The notes beneath the pieces were generated by a model. The model was not told the origin of the DNA and searched no databases. It was given only the letters and a program-made list of their open reading frames with translations. Of a DNA stretch of 8,244 bases, positions 1-6,057 are shown piece after piece (the first letter of the stretch is position 1; every line of letters starts with the position of its first letter). The position numbers were made by a program, and so were the translations under genes. This stretch comes from an uncultured Clostridia bacterium. Lineage in GTDB: Bacteria; Bacillota; Clostridia; Christensenellales; Aristaeellaceae. The DNA is taken from NCBI GenBank assembly GCA_946626395.1, contig CAMOUF010000263.1, positions 1 through 8,244 of the forward strand, read 5' to 3'.

Positions 1-129
1 CCCGTTATCCCGGCGGCGCGTATCAAGATGTACGAGGCAGAGCGTGCTTCCTTTCTCCGGAAGCAAAGCTGAGTGGCACCACGGAAATTCCGCCTCAGCG
101 CACAGGACATGTGCGTTGGGGCGTTTTTT
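1..129 (+). promoter_or_regulatory. T-box riboswitch, 3' half (window starts inside it), probably tRNA-Trp responsive
   Basis: T-boxes bind an uncharged tRNA in the nascent leader and switch a terminator off. Bases 74-83 read TGGCACCACG, which fits the T-box core UGGNACCRCG. The antiterminator is drawable: helix GCTGAG (68-73) with CTCAGC (94-99), a seven-base bulge TGGCACC (74-80), and a short upper helix CGG (82-84) with CCG (90-92). A stem III-like hairpin precedes it: GCTTCC (46-51) with GGAAGC (59-64). The competing terminator starts at 91, so the two folds exclude each other. The bulge UGGC would pair with a tRNA ending GCCA, meaning discriminator base G, which tRNA-Trp has. Other tRNAs share G73, so this is only consistent with Trp. 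Stem I and the specifier codon lie outside the window. The Trp call leans on the downstream trpX-like gene; trpXYZ loci under Trp T-boxes are known in Bacillota. Confidence 0.85.
91..129 (+). terminator. Intrinsic terminator of the T-box
   Basis: Bases 91-103 pair with 111-123 in a 13-bp stem that includes two G-T wobbles. The loop has seven bases and six T's follow (124-129). The 5' arm shares bases 91-99 with the 3' side of the antiterminator, so tRNA binding would block this hairpin. It sits about 180 bases before the trpX start codon, farther than usual for a T-box terminator. Confidence 0.88.
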
Positions 130-159
130 CATACTCCATACTGTATTCCTAAAACGAAG

Positions 160-283
160 AGTGTGGAGTGTGGAGAGTGAAGTGTGGAGTGAAAGATAGA
201 ATGCGCATTTGGATCCAGCGAAATCATCATCTTGAGGCTTTCATACTGAATCACTCCAAACTCCACTCTCCACCCTCCACACT
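160..283. repeat. 33-bp inverted repeat of heptamer units in the trpX leader
   Basis: Bases 160-192 and 251-283 are reverse complements at 30 of 33 positions, separated by 58 bases. Each arm is itself a degenerate 7-base tandem repeat: GTGTGGA, GTGTGGA, GAGTGAA, GTGTGGA on the left, and TCACTCC, AAACTCC, ACTCTCC, ACCCTCC on the right. The transcript would fold into one very long hairpin between the T-box terminator and the ribosome binding site of trpX (about 294-299). No T run follows the right arm, so it is not an intrinsic terminator. It may be an inserted small palindromic repeat; a mobile origin is inferred. Confidence 0.8.
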
Positions 284-307
284 AAAAAAGAAAGGCAGGT
301 ACTCCCC

Positions 308-1330
308 ATGAAAAAGATCATCGCTTTGGTTCTGGCCCTGGTCATGACGGTTTCCCTGTGCTCCCTGTCCCTGGCGGAAGAAAAGAAAGCCTTCAAAATC
401 GGCATCTGCAATTTTGTGGACGACGCGTCCCTGAACCAGATCATCGCCAACATCCGCGCCCAGCTCAAGGCCGTGGGGGATGAAAAGGGCGTGACCTTTG
501 AAATCATCGAGGACAACTGCAACCTGGACGGCAGCGTGATGCAGCAGATCATCGCCAACTTTATGGCTGAGGACGTGGACCTGATGGTGGGCGTGGCCAC
601 TCCCGTGGCCCTGACCATGCAGGGCATGGTAGAAAACATTCCCGTGGTGTTCGCCGCGGTATCCGATCCTGTGGGCGCGGGCCTGGTGAACAGCCTGGAG
701 GCCCCCGGCGCCAACATCACCGGCACCTCCGACTATCTGGATACCAACGCCATCTTTAACCTGATCTTCGCCGCCAACCCCGAGGCCAGCAAGATCGCCC
801 TGCTGTATAACCCCTCCGAGGACGCCTCCACCGCGCCCATCGCCGCCGCCAAGGAAATCCTGACCGCCAAGGGCGTTTCCTTCAAGGAATACTCTGGCAG
901 CAATATTTCCGAGGTCATGCTGGCCGCCGACGCCATTGCCGCCGATGGCATGGACGCCGTGTTCACCCCCACCGACAACCCCATCATGGCCGCCGAGCTG
1001 GCCATCTATGAAACCCTGGCCGAAGCAAAAATCCCCCATTACACCGGCGCGGACTCCTTCGCCCTGAACGGCGCGTTCCTGGGCTACGGCGTGGACTACG
1101 CCAACCTGGGCAAGGAAACCGCCAACATGATCGCGGACATCCTGGTGAACGGCGCGGACGTGGCGACCACCCCCGTCAAGACCTTTGACAACGGCACCGC
1201 CACCGTGAACACCGAAACCTGCGCCCTGATCGGCTTCGACTATGACGCCATCGCCGCCGCCTTCGCCCCCTTCTGCACCTCTGTGCAGCCCATCACCACC
1301 GCCGAGAGCTTCGACGAGCTGGGAGAGTAA
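308..1330 (+). CDS. trpX: ABC transporter substrate-binding protein, TrpX-type (probable tryptophan binding)
   Basis: Extracytoplasmic binding protein of the ABC_sub_bind family (PF04392), which captures an amino acid and delivers it to the membrane permease. It has 340 residues, a normal length. Residues 1-23 are a signal peptide with a MKK start, a hydrophobic core and SLA before the predicted cut. Cys18 is not in a good lipobox. Family segments visible are PVVFAAVSDPVGAGLV (112-127), NITGTSDY (136-143), the PTDN turn (221-224) and GYGVDYANLGKETA (259-272). The ATG has GGCAGG upstream with an 8-base spacer. The upstream T-box suggests induction when a charged tRNA, most likely Trp, is scarce. 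The cognate permease and ATPase lie about 1.9 kb downstream, beyond a hairpin-rich gap and two enzyme genes. The family is clear; the substrate is inferred from T-box context and known trpXYZ loci, and tyrosine or another ligand is possible. Confidence 0.88.
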   Translation: MKKIIALVLALVMTVSLCSLSLAEEKKAFKIGICNFVDDASLNQIIANIRAQLKAVGDEKGVTFEIIEDNCNLDGSVMQQIIANFMAEDVDLMVGVATPVALTMQGMVENIPVVFAAVSDPVGAGLVNSLEAPGANITGTSDYLDTNAIFNLIFAANPEASKIALLYNPSEDASTAPIAAAKEILTAKGVSFKEYSGSNISEVMLAADAIAADGMDAVFTPTDNPIMAAELAIYETLAEAKIPHYTGADSFALNGAFLGYGVDYANLGKETANMIADILVNGADVATTPVKTFDNGTATVNTETCALIGFDYDAIAAAFAPFCTSVQPITTAESFDELGE

Positions 1331-1349
1331 CGAAAACCATAACAGACTT

Positions 1350-1435
1350 GTTCTCAAGGGTGAACTGCATAGCGCAGCAAGGAGAACGCTGGGGCTGTTC
1401 GCCCCAGACCCGAACCAGGGGGGATGATCCCCCTG
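1350..1435. repeat. Cluster of three GC-rich hairpins after trpX
   Basis: Three hairpins follow one another. GTTCTC (1350-1355) pairs with GAGAAC (1382-1387) around an inner CTGC/GCAG hairpin. CTGGGGC (1389-1395) pairs with GCCCCAG (1401-1407). CAGGGGG (1416-1422) pairs with CCCCCTG (1429-1435). None is followed by a T run, so these are not ordinary intrinsic terminators. No coding frame with a ribosome binding site is seen. An imperfect long hairpin follows at about 1437-1499, where ACCC/GGGT and TAACG/CGTTA pair. This may be a multicopy intergenic palindrome; copy number cannot be judged from one window. Confidence 0.6.
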
Positions 1436-1516
1436 AACCCGCTAACGGCGAAAATGCAAAACTGGTATAACCCAACATTCTCCGCCTGATGCGTTAGGGT
1501 AACGGAAAGTTAGAGG

Positions 1517-1642
1517 GCTTCTGGCCCCAGAAAGCCGGGGAAAATCCGAGGGGGAAAGTAAACTTTCCCCTGCGGATTTTTCCTTGCTTTCCCCGGATGC
1601 TTTGCATCCGGGCTGGCGTCCAAAGGACGCCAGGCCAGAAGC
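1517..1642. repeat. 126-bp branched palindrome (cloverleaf-like)
   Basis: A perfect 10-bp outer stem, GCTTCTGGCC (1517-1526) with GGCCAGAAGC (1633-1642), encloses three inner hairpins. The first pairs AAAATCCG (1541-1548) with CGGATTTT (1573-1580) and continues through GGGGAAAG (1551-1558) with CTTTCCCC (1563-1570). The second is CCGGATGC/GCATCCGG (1593-1600, 1604-1611) with a TTT loop. The third is CTGGCGTCC/GGACGCCAG (1613-1621, 1625-1633) with an AAA loop; it shares base 1633 with the outer stem. An alternative pairing of CCGGGG (1535-1540) with CCCCGG (1591-1596) competes. I do not recognise the family. It could be a structured RNA or a small repeat element. Confidence 0.65.
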
Positions 1643-1743
1643 ACAACGAATACAAGCATCTTTTCGTTCCTAATCGTAACAGCGGGAGCCGACATAATAT
1701 ACTCCCCTATATATTTTTCCGAATAGCCTTTCTCGGAAAGGAG

Positions 1744-1882
1744 TCTGGGGGAAACCGCTCTTATAGCCAGACGGCCCGAAGGGACGCATGGTGCAGCTTC
1801 AGCTAAATAGCATGGCGAAAGGAGCATGGGCAAGCGCAGCGCAGGCCATGCGAAGTAACTCCAAAGAGCGGTTTCCCCCAGA
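1744..1882. repeat. 139-bp element with perfect 19-bp terminal inverted repeats (MITE-like)
   Basis: TCTGGGGGAAACCGCTCTT at 1744-1762 is the exact reverse complement of 1864-1882. The 101-base interior has no credible gene. It carries GCATGG three times (1786, 1810, 1824) and one CCATGC (1846-1851) that can pair with them. I see no clear target-site duplication and no known insertion-sequence ends. As RNA it would be a very stable hairpin about 70 bases before the acetyltransferase start. A short non-autonomous mobile repeat or a structured non-coding RNA both fit. Confidence 0.6.
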
Positions 1883-1955
1883 AAATCATCCCTTCATCGG
1901 CGCGCCACGCCGCTCGGGATTGCCGCGTCATTGGCAGTTATAAGAGGAGATGCGA

Positions 1956-2396
1956 TTGACCATTCAAATTCTTGCCCCTTCCTCCCTCATGTGGGAGCGG
2001 GTGGCGGCTTATGCCGAAGCCTGCCCCTGGAACGCGGGGAAGACGCTGGCCCGGGACATGCGAAGCGGCGCTTTCACGGACTGGGAGCGGGTGCTTGCGG
2101 CCCTGGACGGGGAGCGCGTCTGCGGCTATTGCACCGTCACGAAAAGGGACTGCATCCCCGACGTGCCCTATACCCCCTATATCGGGTTCGTGTTCGTGGA
2201 CGAAGCCTGCCGGGGCCAGCGCCTCAGCCAGCGGATGATCGAAGCAGCGATCAAGTATCTTGCCTCCGTGGGCTTTGACCGGGTGTATCTCACCAGCGAC
2301 CATGAAAACCTCTATGAGAAATACGGCTTTGCCGTGATCGACCACAAAACAGCCTACTGGGGCGGGGAGGAAAAAATCTACACCCGGGAAATATAA
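1956..2396 (+). CDS. GNAT-family N-acetyltransferase
   Basis: Predicted cytoplasmic enzyme that transfers acetyl from acetyl-CoA to an amine; the substrate is unknown. From the TTG start it has 146 residues, typical for a single GNAT domain. The central strand and acetyl-CoA loop read YIGFVFVDEACRGQRLS (about 75-91). That is motif A, with Ser where the last Gly/Ala of the R-x-x-G-x-G/A pattern usually stands. The C-terminal YEKYGF (about 120-125) is the usual motif B ending. Start choice: AGGAG (1945-1949) lies 6 bases before TTG 1956 but directly abuts the in-frame ATG at 1950, which would add only two residues. TTG is therefore preferred. It is followed 19 bases later by a methyltransferase and then the importer permease and ATPase, so it is probably co-transcribed with them. 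No convincing promoter of its own is visible. Confidence 0.85.
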   Translation: MTIQILAPSSLMWERVAAYAEACPWNAGKTLARDMRSGAFTDWERVLAALDGERVCGYCTVTKRDCIPDVPYTPYIGFVFVDEACRGQRLSQRMIEAAIKYLASVGFDRVYLTSDHENLYEKYGFAVIDHKTAYWGGEEKIYTREI

Positions 2397-2415
2397 ACAG
2401 GGAAAGAAGGCAAGC

Positions 2416-3180
2416 ATGGAATTCCGAAAAGTGTTCGACACGATTCCGGAGCAATTCGACCGTTTCCGGCCCCGGTACAGCCCGGCTCTGTTTGCGGATC
2501 TGATCGCATACGCCGCCATCGGGCCGGACAAAACCGTGCTGGAGCTGGGCCCCGGCACCGGACAGGCCACCGACCCCATCCTGACCACGGGGTGTGACTA
2601 TCACGCCATCGAGCTGGGAGAGCATCTGTATGCCAAGATGCAGGAAAAATACGGGCGCTTTCCCAACTTCCATATCGTCAACGCCGACTTCATCACCCAT
2701 GATTTCGGCGGCCAGACCTTCGACCTGGTTTATTCCGCTGCCACCATCCAATGGATCCCGGAGGAAACCGCTTTCTCCAAAACCTTTTCTCTGCTCAGGC
2801 CGGGGGGCGTGCTGGCCATGATGCTCACCAAAGGGGATTACCGCACCCCCAATGAAGCGCTGTATGAGAAAATCCAGCAGGTGTACGCCGCCTATTTCAA
2901 GCCGGAAACCTCCTATGCCCACGGGGCTTTCCGATATGACAGCGCCGTCAACTACGGCTATACGGATTTTGAAAAGCGGGAATACCACGGCCAGCGGGAG
3001 TTTACCGCGGAGGAATACGTGGCCTTCTGCGGCACCCACTGCGATCATCTGGTGATCCCCGAGCCCTACAAGACCCCCTTCTTTTCCGGCCTGAGAAACG
3101 CCGTGCTGGAAGCGGGCAACCGCATTGTGTTTAACGATACCTTCGTTCTCTACCTGGCGAAAAAGCCGATCCAATCATAA
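2416..3180 (+). CDS. Class I SAM-dependent methyltransferase
   Basis: Predicted cytoplasmic methyltransferase, 254 residues, with a Methyltransf_11/25-like Rossmann fold. Visible motifs are motif I VLELGPGTGQAT (41-52) for SAM binding, an acidic post-I residue in AIEL (64-67), FDLVYSAATIQWI (102-114) and LLRPGGVLA (126-134). The N-terminal FDTIPEQFDRFRPRYSP resembles small-molecule methyltransferases of the trans-aconitate methyltransferase-like group. The acceptor cannot be told from sequence. GAAGG (2406-2410) sits 5 bases before the ATG. It lies 19 bases after the acetyltransferase and 21 before the permease, which implies one transcript. Its position inside an importer operon is unusual. 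It may modify a compound unrelated to the transported amino acid. Confidence 0.87.
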   Translation: MEFRKVFDTIPEQFDRFRPRYSPALFADLIAYAAIGPDKTVLELGPGTGQATDPILTTGCDYHAIELGEHLYAKMQEKYGRFPNFHIVNADFITHDFGGQTFDLVYSAATIQWIPEETAFSKTFSLLRPGGVLAMMLTKGDYRTPNEALYEKIQQVYAAYFKPETSYAHGAFRYDSAVNYGYTDFEKREYHGQREFTAEEYVAFCGTHCDHLVIPEPYKTPFFSGLRNAVLEAGNRIVFNDTFVLYLAKKPIQS

Positions 3181-3201
3181 CGTAAACGGAGAAAAACTGC
3201 C

Positions 3202-4152
3202 ATGACGCCTGACAAACTGCTTGCCCTGGGCCAGACGGCCCTGGAGCTGGGCCTGGTGAACGGCTTGACCGTGCTGGCCCTGTTCCTGTCCTATTCCATG
3301 CTGAACGTGTGCGACCTGTCGACCGACGGGTGCTTTACCCTGGGCGCGGCGGTGGGCGCGCTGGTGGCCATTGCGGGCTATCCCTTTCTGTCCATTCCGG
3401 CGGCCATGCTGGCGGGGGTGGCCTCCGGCTTTGTGACGGCCACGCTGCAAATGCGCATGGGTGTGCAGAGCCTGCTGGCCGGCATCGTGGTAAACACCGG
3501 GCTGTATTCCCTGAACATGGCCCTCACCGGCAACAAGGCCACCCTGCCCATGAACAAAACGGTCACCGTGTTTTCCATGGCGAAAAACCTGCTGAAGGAC
3601 ACGCCCTTCGCCGGGCAGTACACCCTGATCGTGATGCTGATCGTGGTGGCGCTGGTGGTGGTGCTTTTGTGCGCATTCCTGCGCACCAAGCTGGGCCTGG
3701 CCATCCGGGCCACGGGCAGCAACGCGGACATGGTGCGTTCCTCCTCCATCAATCCCGCCTTCACCACCACCGTGGGCCTGTGCGTGTCCAACGCCATGAC
3801 CGCCCTGTCCGGGTGCCTGATGGCCCAGCAGCAGAAGAACTACGACGTGAACATGGGCAGCGGCATGGTGACGGTGGCCTTGGCCTCCCTGCTCATTGGC
3901 GGCGTGATCATCAGCAAGCACCGGGCCATTCCCCTGCGGGCGGTGGGCGCGGTGATCGGCGCGTTCCTGTTCCGGCTGGTGTACGCCCTGGCCCTGCGGC
4001 TGAACATGCCCGCCTTCATGCTCAAGGCGGTGTCCTCTGTGATCGTGGTGCTGGCCATTTCCGGGCCGTACCTGAGAAAGCAATTGCCGCTGATGCTCAA
4101 ATCCGTGGGGATGCGCAGAAGCTCCGCTTCCCAGCCGGAAGGAGGACGGTAA
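3202..4152 (+). CDS. trpY: ABC transporter permease, TrpY-type
   Basis: Integral membrane subunit of the branched-chain-type permease family (BPD_transp_2), expected to form the channel for the amino acid delivered by the TrpX-like protein. It has 316 residues and about eight to nine hydrophobic segments, including 20-35, 45-80, 91-108, 140-160, 185-206, 221-237, 246-266 and 273-290. GLAIRATGSNADMVRSS (165-181) is the cytoplasmic coupling loop typical of the family, which contacts the ATPase. CGGAG lies 10 bases before the ATG. The gene is followed by the ATPase with a single base between stop and start, so the two are translationally coupled. It lies far from its likely partner trpX, separated by hairpin-rich DNA and two enzyme genes. 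Family assignment is firm; the tryptophan substrate is inferred from the locus. Confidence 0.88.
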   Translation: MTPDKLLALGQTALELGLVNGLTVLALFLSYSMLNVCDLSTDGCFTLGAAVGALVAIAGYPFLSIPAAMLAGVASGFVTATLQMRMGVQSLLAGIVVNTGLYSLNMALTGNKATLPMNKTVTVFSMAKNLLKDTPFAGQYTLIVMLIVVALVVVLLCAFLRTKLGLAIRATGSNADMVRSSSINPAFTTTVGLCVSNAMTALSGCLMAQQQKNYDVNMGSGMVTVALASLLIGGVIISKHRAIPLRAVGAVIGAFLFRLVYALALRLNMPAFMLKAVSSVIVVLAISGPYLRKQLPLMLKSVGMRRSSASQPEGGR

Positions 4153-4153
4153 G

Positions 4154-4948
4154 ATGCTGATATTAAATGAAGTATCCAAAACCTTCAACCCCGGCACGGT
4201 GAACGCCAAGCTGGCGCTGGATAACCTGTCCCTGCATATTCATCCCGGGGATTTCGTGAGCATCATCGGGGCCAACGGCGCAGGCAAATCCACCCTGTTC
4301 AACGCCATCTGCGGCAGCTTCTTTCCCGACCAGGGAAAGGTGATCATGGATGGGAAAGATATCACCTGGATGCCGGAGCACAAGCGGGCCCGGGTCATTG
4401 GCCGCCTGTTTCAGGACCCCATGCGCGGCACCGCCCCGGACATGAGCATCGAAGAAAACCTGGCCCTGGCCGCGGGCAACGGCGGCTGGCTGAGCCGGGT
4501 CTCCAGCGCGGACAGGCGGGAATTTCAGGACCGGCTGGCCCTGCTGGAAATGGGGCTGGAGGACCGGATGTACCAGCCGGTGGGCCTTTTGTCCGGCGGG
4601 CAAAGGCAGGCGCTGACCCTGCTCATGGCCACCTACCATGTGCCCAAGGTGCTTTTGCTGGACGAGCACACCGCCGCCCTGGACCCCGGCACCGCAAAAA
4701 AGGTGCTGGCCCTGACCCGCAGCATCGTGGAGGAAAACCACATCACCTGCCTGATGATCACCCACAACATGCAGTCCGCCCTGGATCTGGGCAACCGCAC
4801 CCTGATGATGGATCAGGGCCATGTGATCTATGACGTGACCGGAGAGGAACGCAAAAGCCTGACCATTCAGGACCTGACCGCCAAATTCCGTCAGGCCAGC
4901 GGCAAGGCCCTGGACAACGACCGGATGCTGCTGGGCATTGAGAAATAA
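4154..4948 (+). CDS. trpZ: ABC transporter ATP-binding protein, TrpZ-type
   Basis: Cytoplasmic ATPase that powers import through the TrpY-like permease. It has 264 residues and a complete nucleotide-binding domain: Walker A GANGAGKST (39-47), Q-loop Gln87 in LFQDP, signature LSGGQ (146-150), Walker B VLLLDE (166-171), D-loop ALD (175-177) and switch His204 in MITHNM. All catalytic positions are intact. GGAGGA (4141-4146) lies 7 bases before the ATG, inside the end of the permease gene, so translation is coupled. It is the last gene of the + strand operon and is followed by a strong hairpin terminator 23 bases after the stop. It resembles ATPases that pair with PF04392 binding proteins. The specific substrate is not readable from this subunit. 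Confidence 0.9.
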   Translation: MLILNEVSKTFNPGTVNAKLALDNLSLHIHPGDFVSIIGANGAGKSTLFNAICGSFFPDQGKVIMDGKDITWMPEHKRARVIGRLFQDPMRGTAPDMSIEENLALAAGNGGWLSRVSSADRREFQDRLALLEMGLEDRMYQPVGLLSGGQRQALTLLMATYHVPKVLLLDEHTAALDPGTAKKVLALTRSIVEENHITCLMITHNMQSALDLGNRTLMMDQGHVIYDVTGEERKSLTIQDLTAKFRQASGKALDNDRMLLGIEK

Positions 4949-4971
4949 AAGAAACGTATTTTCCCATAAAG

Positions 4972-5020
4972 AACGACCTGGAATTCTGCCAGTCCGGCAA
5001 AAAATCCAGGTCGTTTTTTT
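4972..5020 (+). terminator. Intrinsic terminator ending the importer operon, possibly bidirectional
   Basis: AACGACCTGGA (4972-4982) pairs perfectly with TCCAGGTCGTT (5005-5015). The 22-base loop can form a small inner TGCC/GGCA hairpin (4987-4990, 4996-4999). T's run from 5014 to 5020. On the other strand the stem is followed by only a short, broken T stretch (TTCTTTAT), so it would act more weakly for the convergent gene ending 30 bases away. Confidence 0.9.
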
Positions 5021-5049
5021 CATGGTTCTCAGTATATCGGTTTTTCCGT

Positions 5050-5859
5050 TCAGTCCGGCAGCTTTTCCAGGCCGTCAAAAACAGTGCCCGGCTCCAGATA
5101 GGCCCATGTGCTTTCCTCCACCCGGAGAGCGCAGCGGTCCTGCCCATCCTGATACAAGGACAAGGTCATGGGGTTTCCGGAAGCATCCAGGGTGCGGAAC
5201 AGAACGCGCTCGCCCAGGAAGGAAACGGTTCCTTCATCCAGCGCTGTCAGCCGGTACAGGGACACGGACATGGCATAGCCCTCTTCCCGCTTTTCCAGAT
5301 CGACGGTATTGCCGTTTCCGTCGGTATAGCGGCCAACCCAATCGTCGGGGTGGGCCAAAGTGACGGTGTTCAGAATATGATAAAAGTATTTCGCGGTTCC
5401 TTCGGCGGCTTCCAGGGAGTACGCGCCCACCGCCCGCAGGTAGCGGCCCCTGTCCCCGATCAGGGTGGAAAAATGGAAGGTGGTGCCGATCAATTCTTGG
5501 GACACATCCACCTGCACCCGTGATACCGCGGCCTCCGCTTTGATGTCAACGCCCGCCGCCGCGGCATATTGCGCGGCCTCCGCTTCGGAGATCATGGAAA
5601 GCACCATATAATCATCCGAATAGATATTCCGGACGATCACGCCTTCGATGCCGTCAGCTGTGCCGAAATCCGCTTCCAGCCCGTTGGCGGCGCACCAGAA
5701 GGAAAAGCCCTCCGGGCTTTCAAACAGCGCTTCCTCAATGATTTCTTCCATGCCCTCCAGATAAATCACGCCCTGCCGCGTTTCCCCCAGGGCGGTGGAA
5801 AACAGCAGTGAAAGGCAAAGGGCGAATATTGCAAATCCTGCCACGGTTTTCTTTTTCAT
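5050..5859 (-). CDS. Exported protein of unknown function
   Basis: 269-residue protein that I do not recognise. Residues 1-25 are a clear signal peptide (MKKK start, hydrophobic core, STALG before the predicted cut) with no lipobox, so it is probably secreted or wall-associated. The mature N-terminal half contains ESPEGFSFWCAANGLEADFG (48-67) and two Ala-rich acidic helices. The C-terminal part (about 172-262) starts with DDWVGRYTDGNGN and continues as alternating beta strands, reminiscent of a small lipocalin-like or other beta-barrel domain; this is a shape impression, not a family match. Start choice: AAAGG (5869-5873) lies 9 bases before ATG 5859 and abuts ATG 5868. An ATG at 5937 would place about 26 residues before the signal peptide, and the longest frame (from 6057) overlaps the promoter. 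Transcription probably starts near 6022 from a consensus promoter. Confidence 0.75.
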   Translation of the reverse strand: MKKKTVAGFAIFALCLSLLFSTALGETRQGVIYLEGMEEIIEEALFESPEGFSFWCAANGLEADFGTADGIEGVIVRNIYSDDYMVLSMISEAEAAQYAAAAGVDIKAEAAVSRVQVDVSQELIGTTFHFSTLIGDRGRYLRAVGAYSLEAAEGTAKYFYHILNTVTLAHPDDWVGRYTDGNGNTVDLEKREEGYAMSVSLYRLTALDEGTVSFLGERVLFRTLDASGNPMTLSLYQDGQDRCALRVEESTWAYLEPGTVFDGLEKLPD

Positions 5860-6028
5860 GTTTTTCATCCTTTCATCCGGCAGTTTTTTCAGGGTCTTCC
5901 ATACCGCGGCCCCATAAAGAAACGATGGACAGCGCATTTTTCTTTCCGTTCCCGCTGTTCTTTTTCCCGGAACCGGCTGCCGCGGTTCGATGTATGCGGC
6001 GCTGAGGGGCTCCCCGACGCCGAGTAAC

Positions 6029-6057
6029 ATTATATGCGGGGCGCTTCTTCCTGTCAA
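6029..6057 (-). promoter_or_regulatory. Perfect consensus sigma-A promoter for the exported-protein gene
   Basis: Read on the minus strand, TTGACA (6057-6052) is followed by 17 bases and TATAAT (6034-6029). Both hexamers and the spacer match the vegetative consensus exactly. Initiation would fall near 6022, giving a leader of about 163 bases before ATG 5859. The leader holds small hairpins (AACCG/CGGTT at 5971-5975 and 5983-5987) but no riboswitch I recognise. The promoter lies in the gap after the EamA gene, 44 bases past its stop. Confidence 0.85.

Noticed and set aside
160..283. Hairpin as a second transcription terminator, or heptamers as a CRISPR array
   Set aside because: No T run follows either arm on either strand, and there are no unique spacers between regularly sized repeats.
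359..361. Cys18 of the TrpX-like protein as a lipoprotein cysteine
   Set aside because: The preceding VSL lacks the small residue expected at -1 of a lipobox, and a normal SLA cut site follows. Anchoring by other means is not excluded.
251..1357. Long minus-strand open frame opposite trpX
   Set aside because: Its Gly/His/Val-rich composition is typical of a shadow of a GC-rich coding strand. The + frame has a signal peptide, a ribosome binding site and family motifs.
1510..1833. 107-codon minus frame over the palindromes after trpX
   Set aside because: It spans the hairpin elements and has no recognisable domain, so it reads as the complement of palindromic DNA.
1939..1944. TATAAG as a -10 box for the acetyltransferase
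   Set aside because: It overlaps the ribosome binding site region and would start transcription at the start codon; no -35 stands at a proper distance.
3175..4209. Long minus-strand open frame opposite the permease
   Set aside because: His/Gln/Gly-rich shadow translation; the + frame is a clear membrane permease.
5860..6057. N-terminal extension of the exported protein to an ATG at 6057
   Set aside because: The extension overlaps the perfect promoter and would bury the signal peptide.
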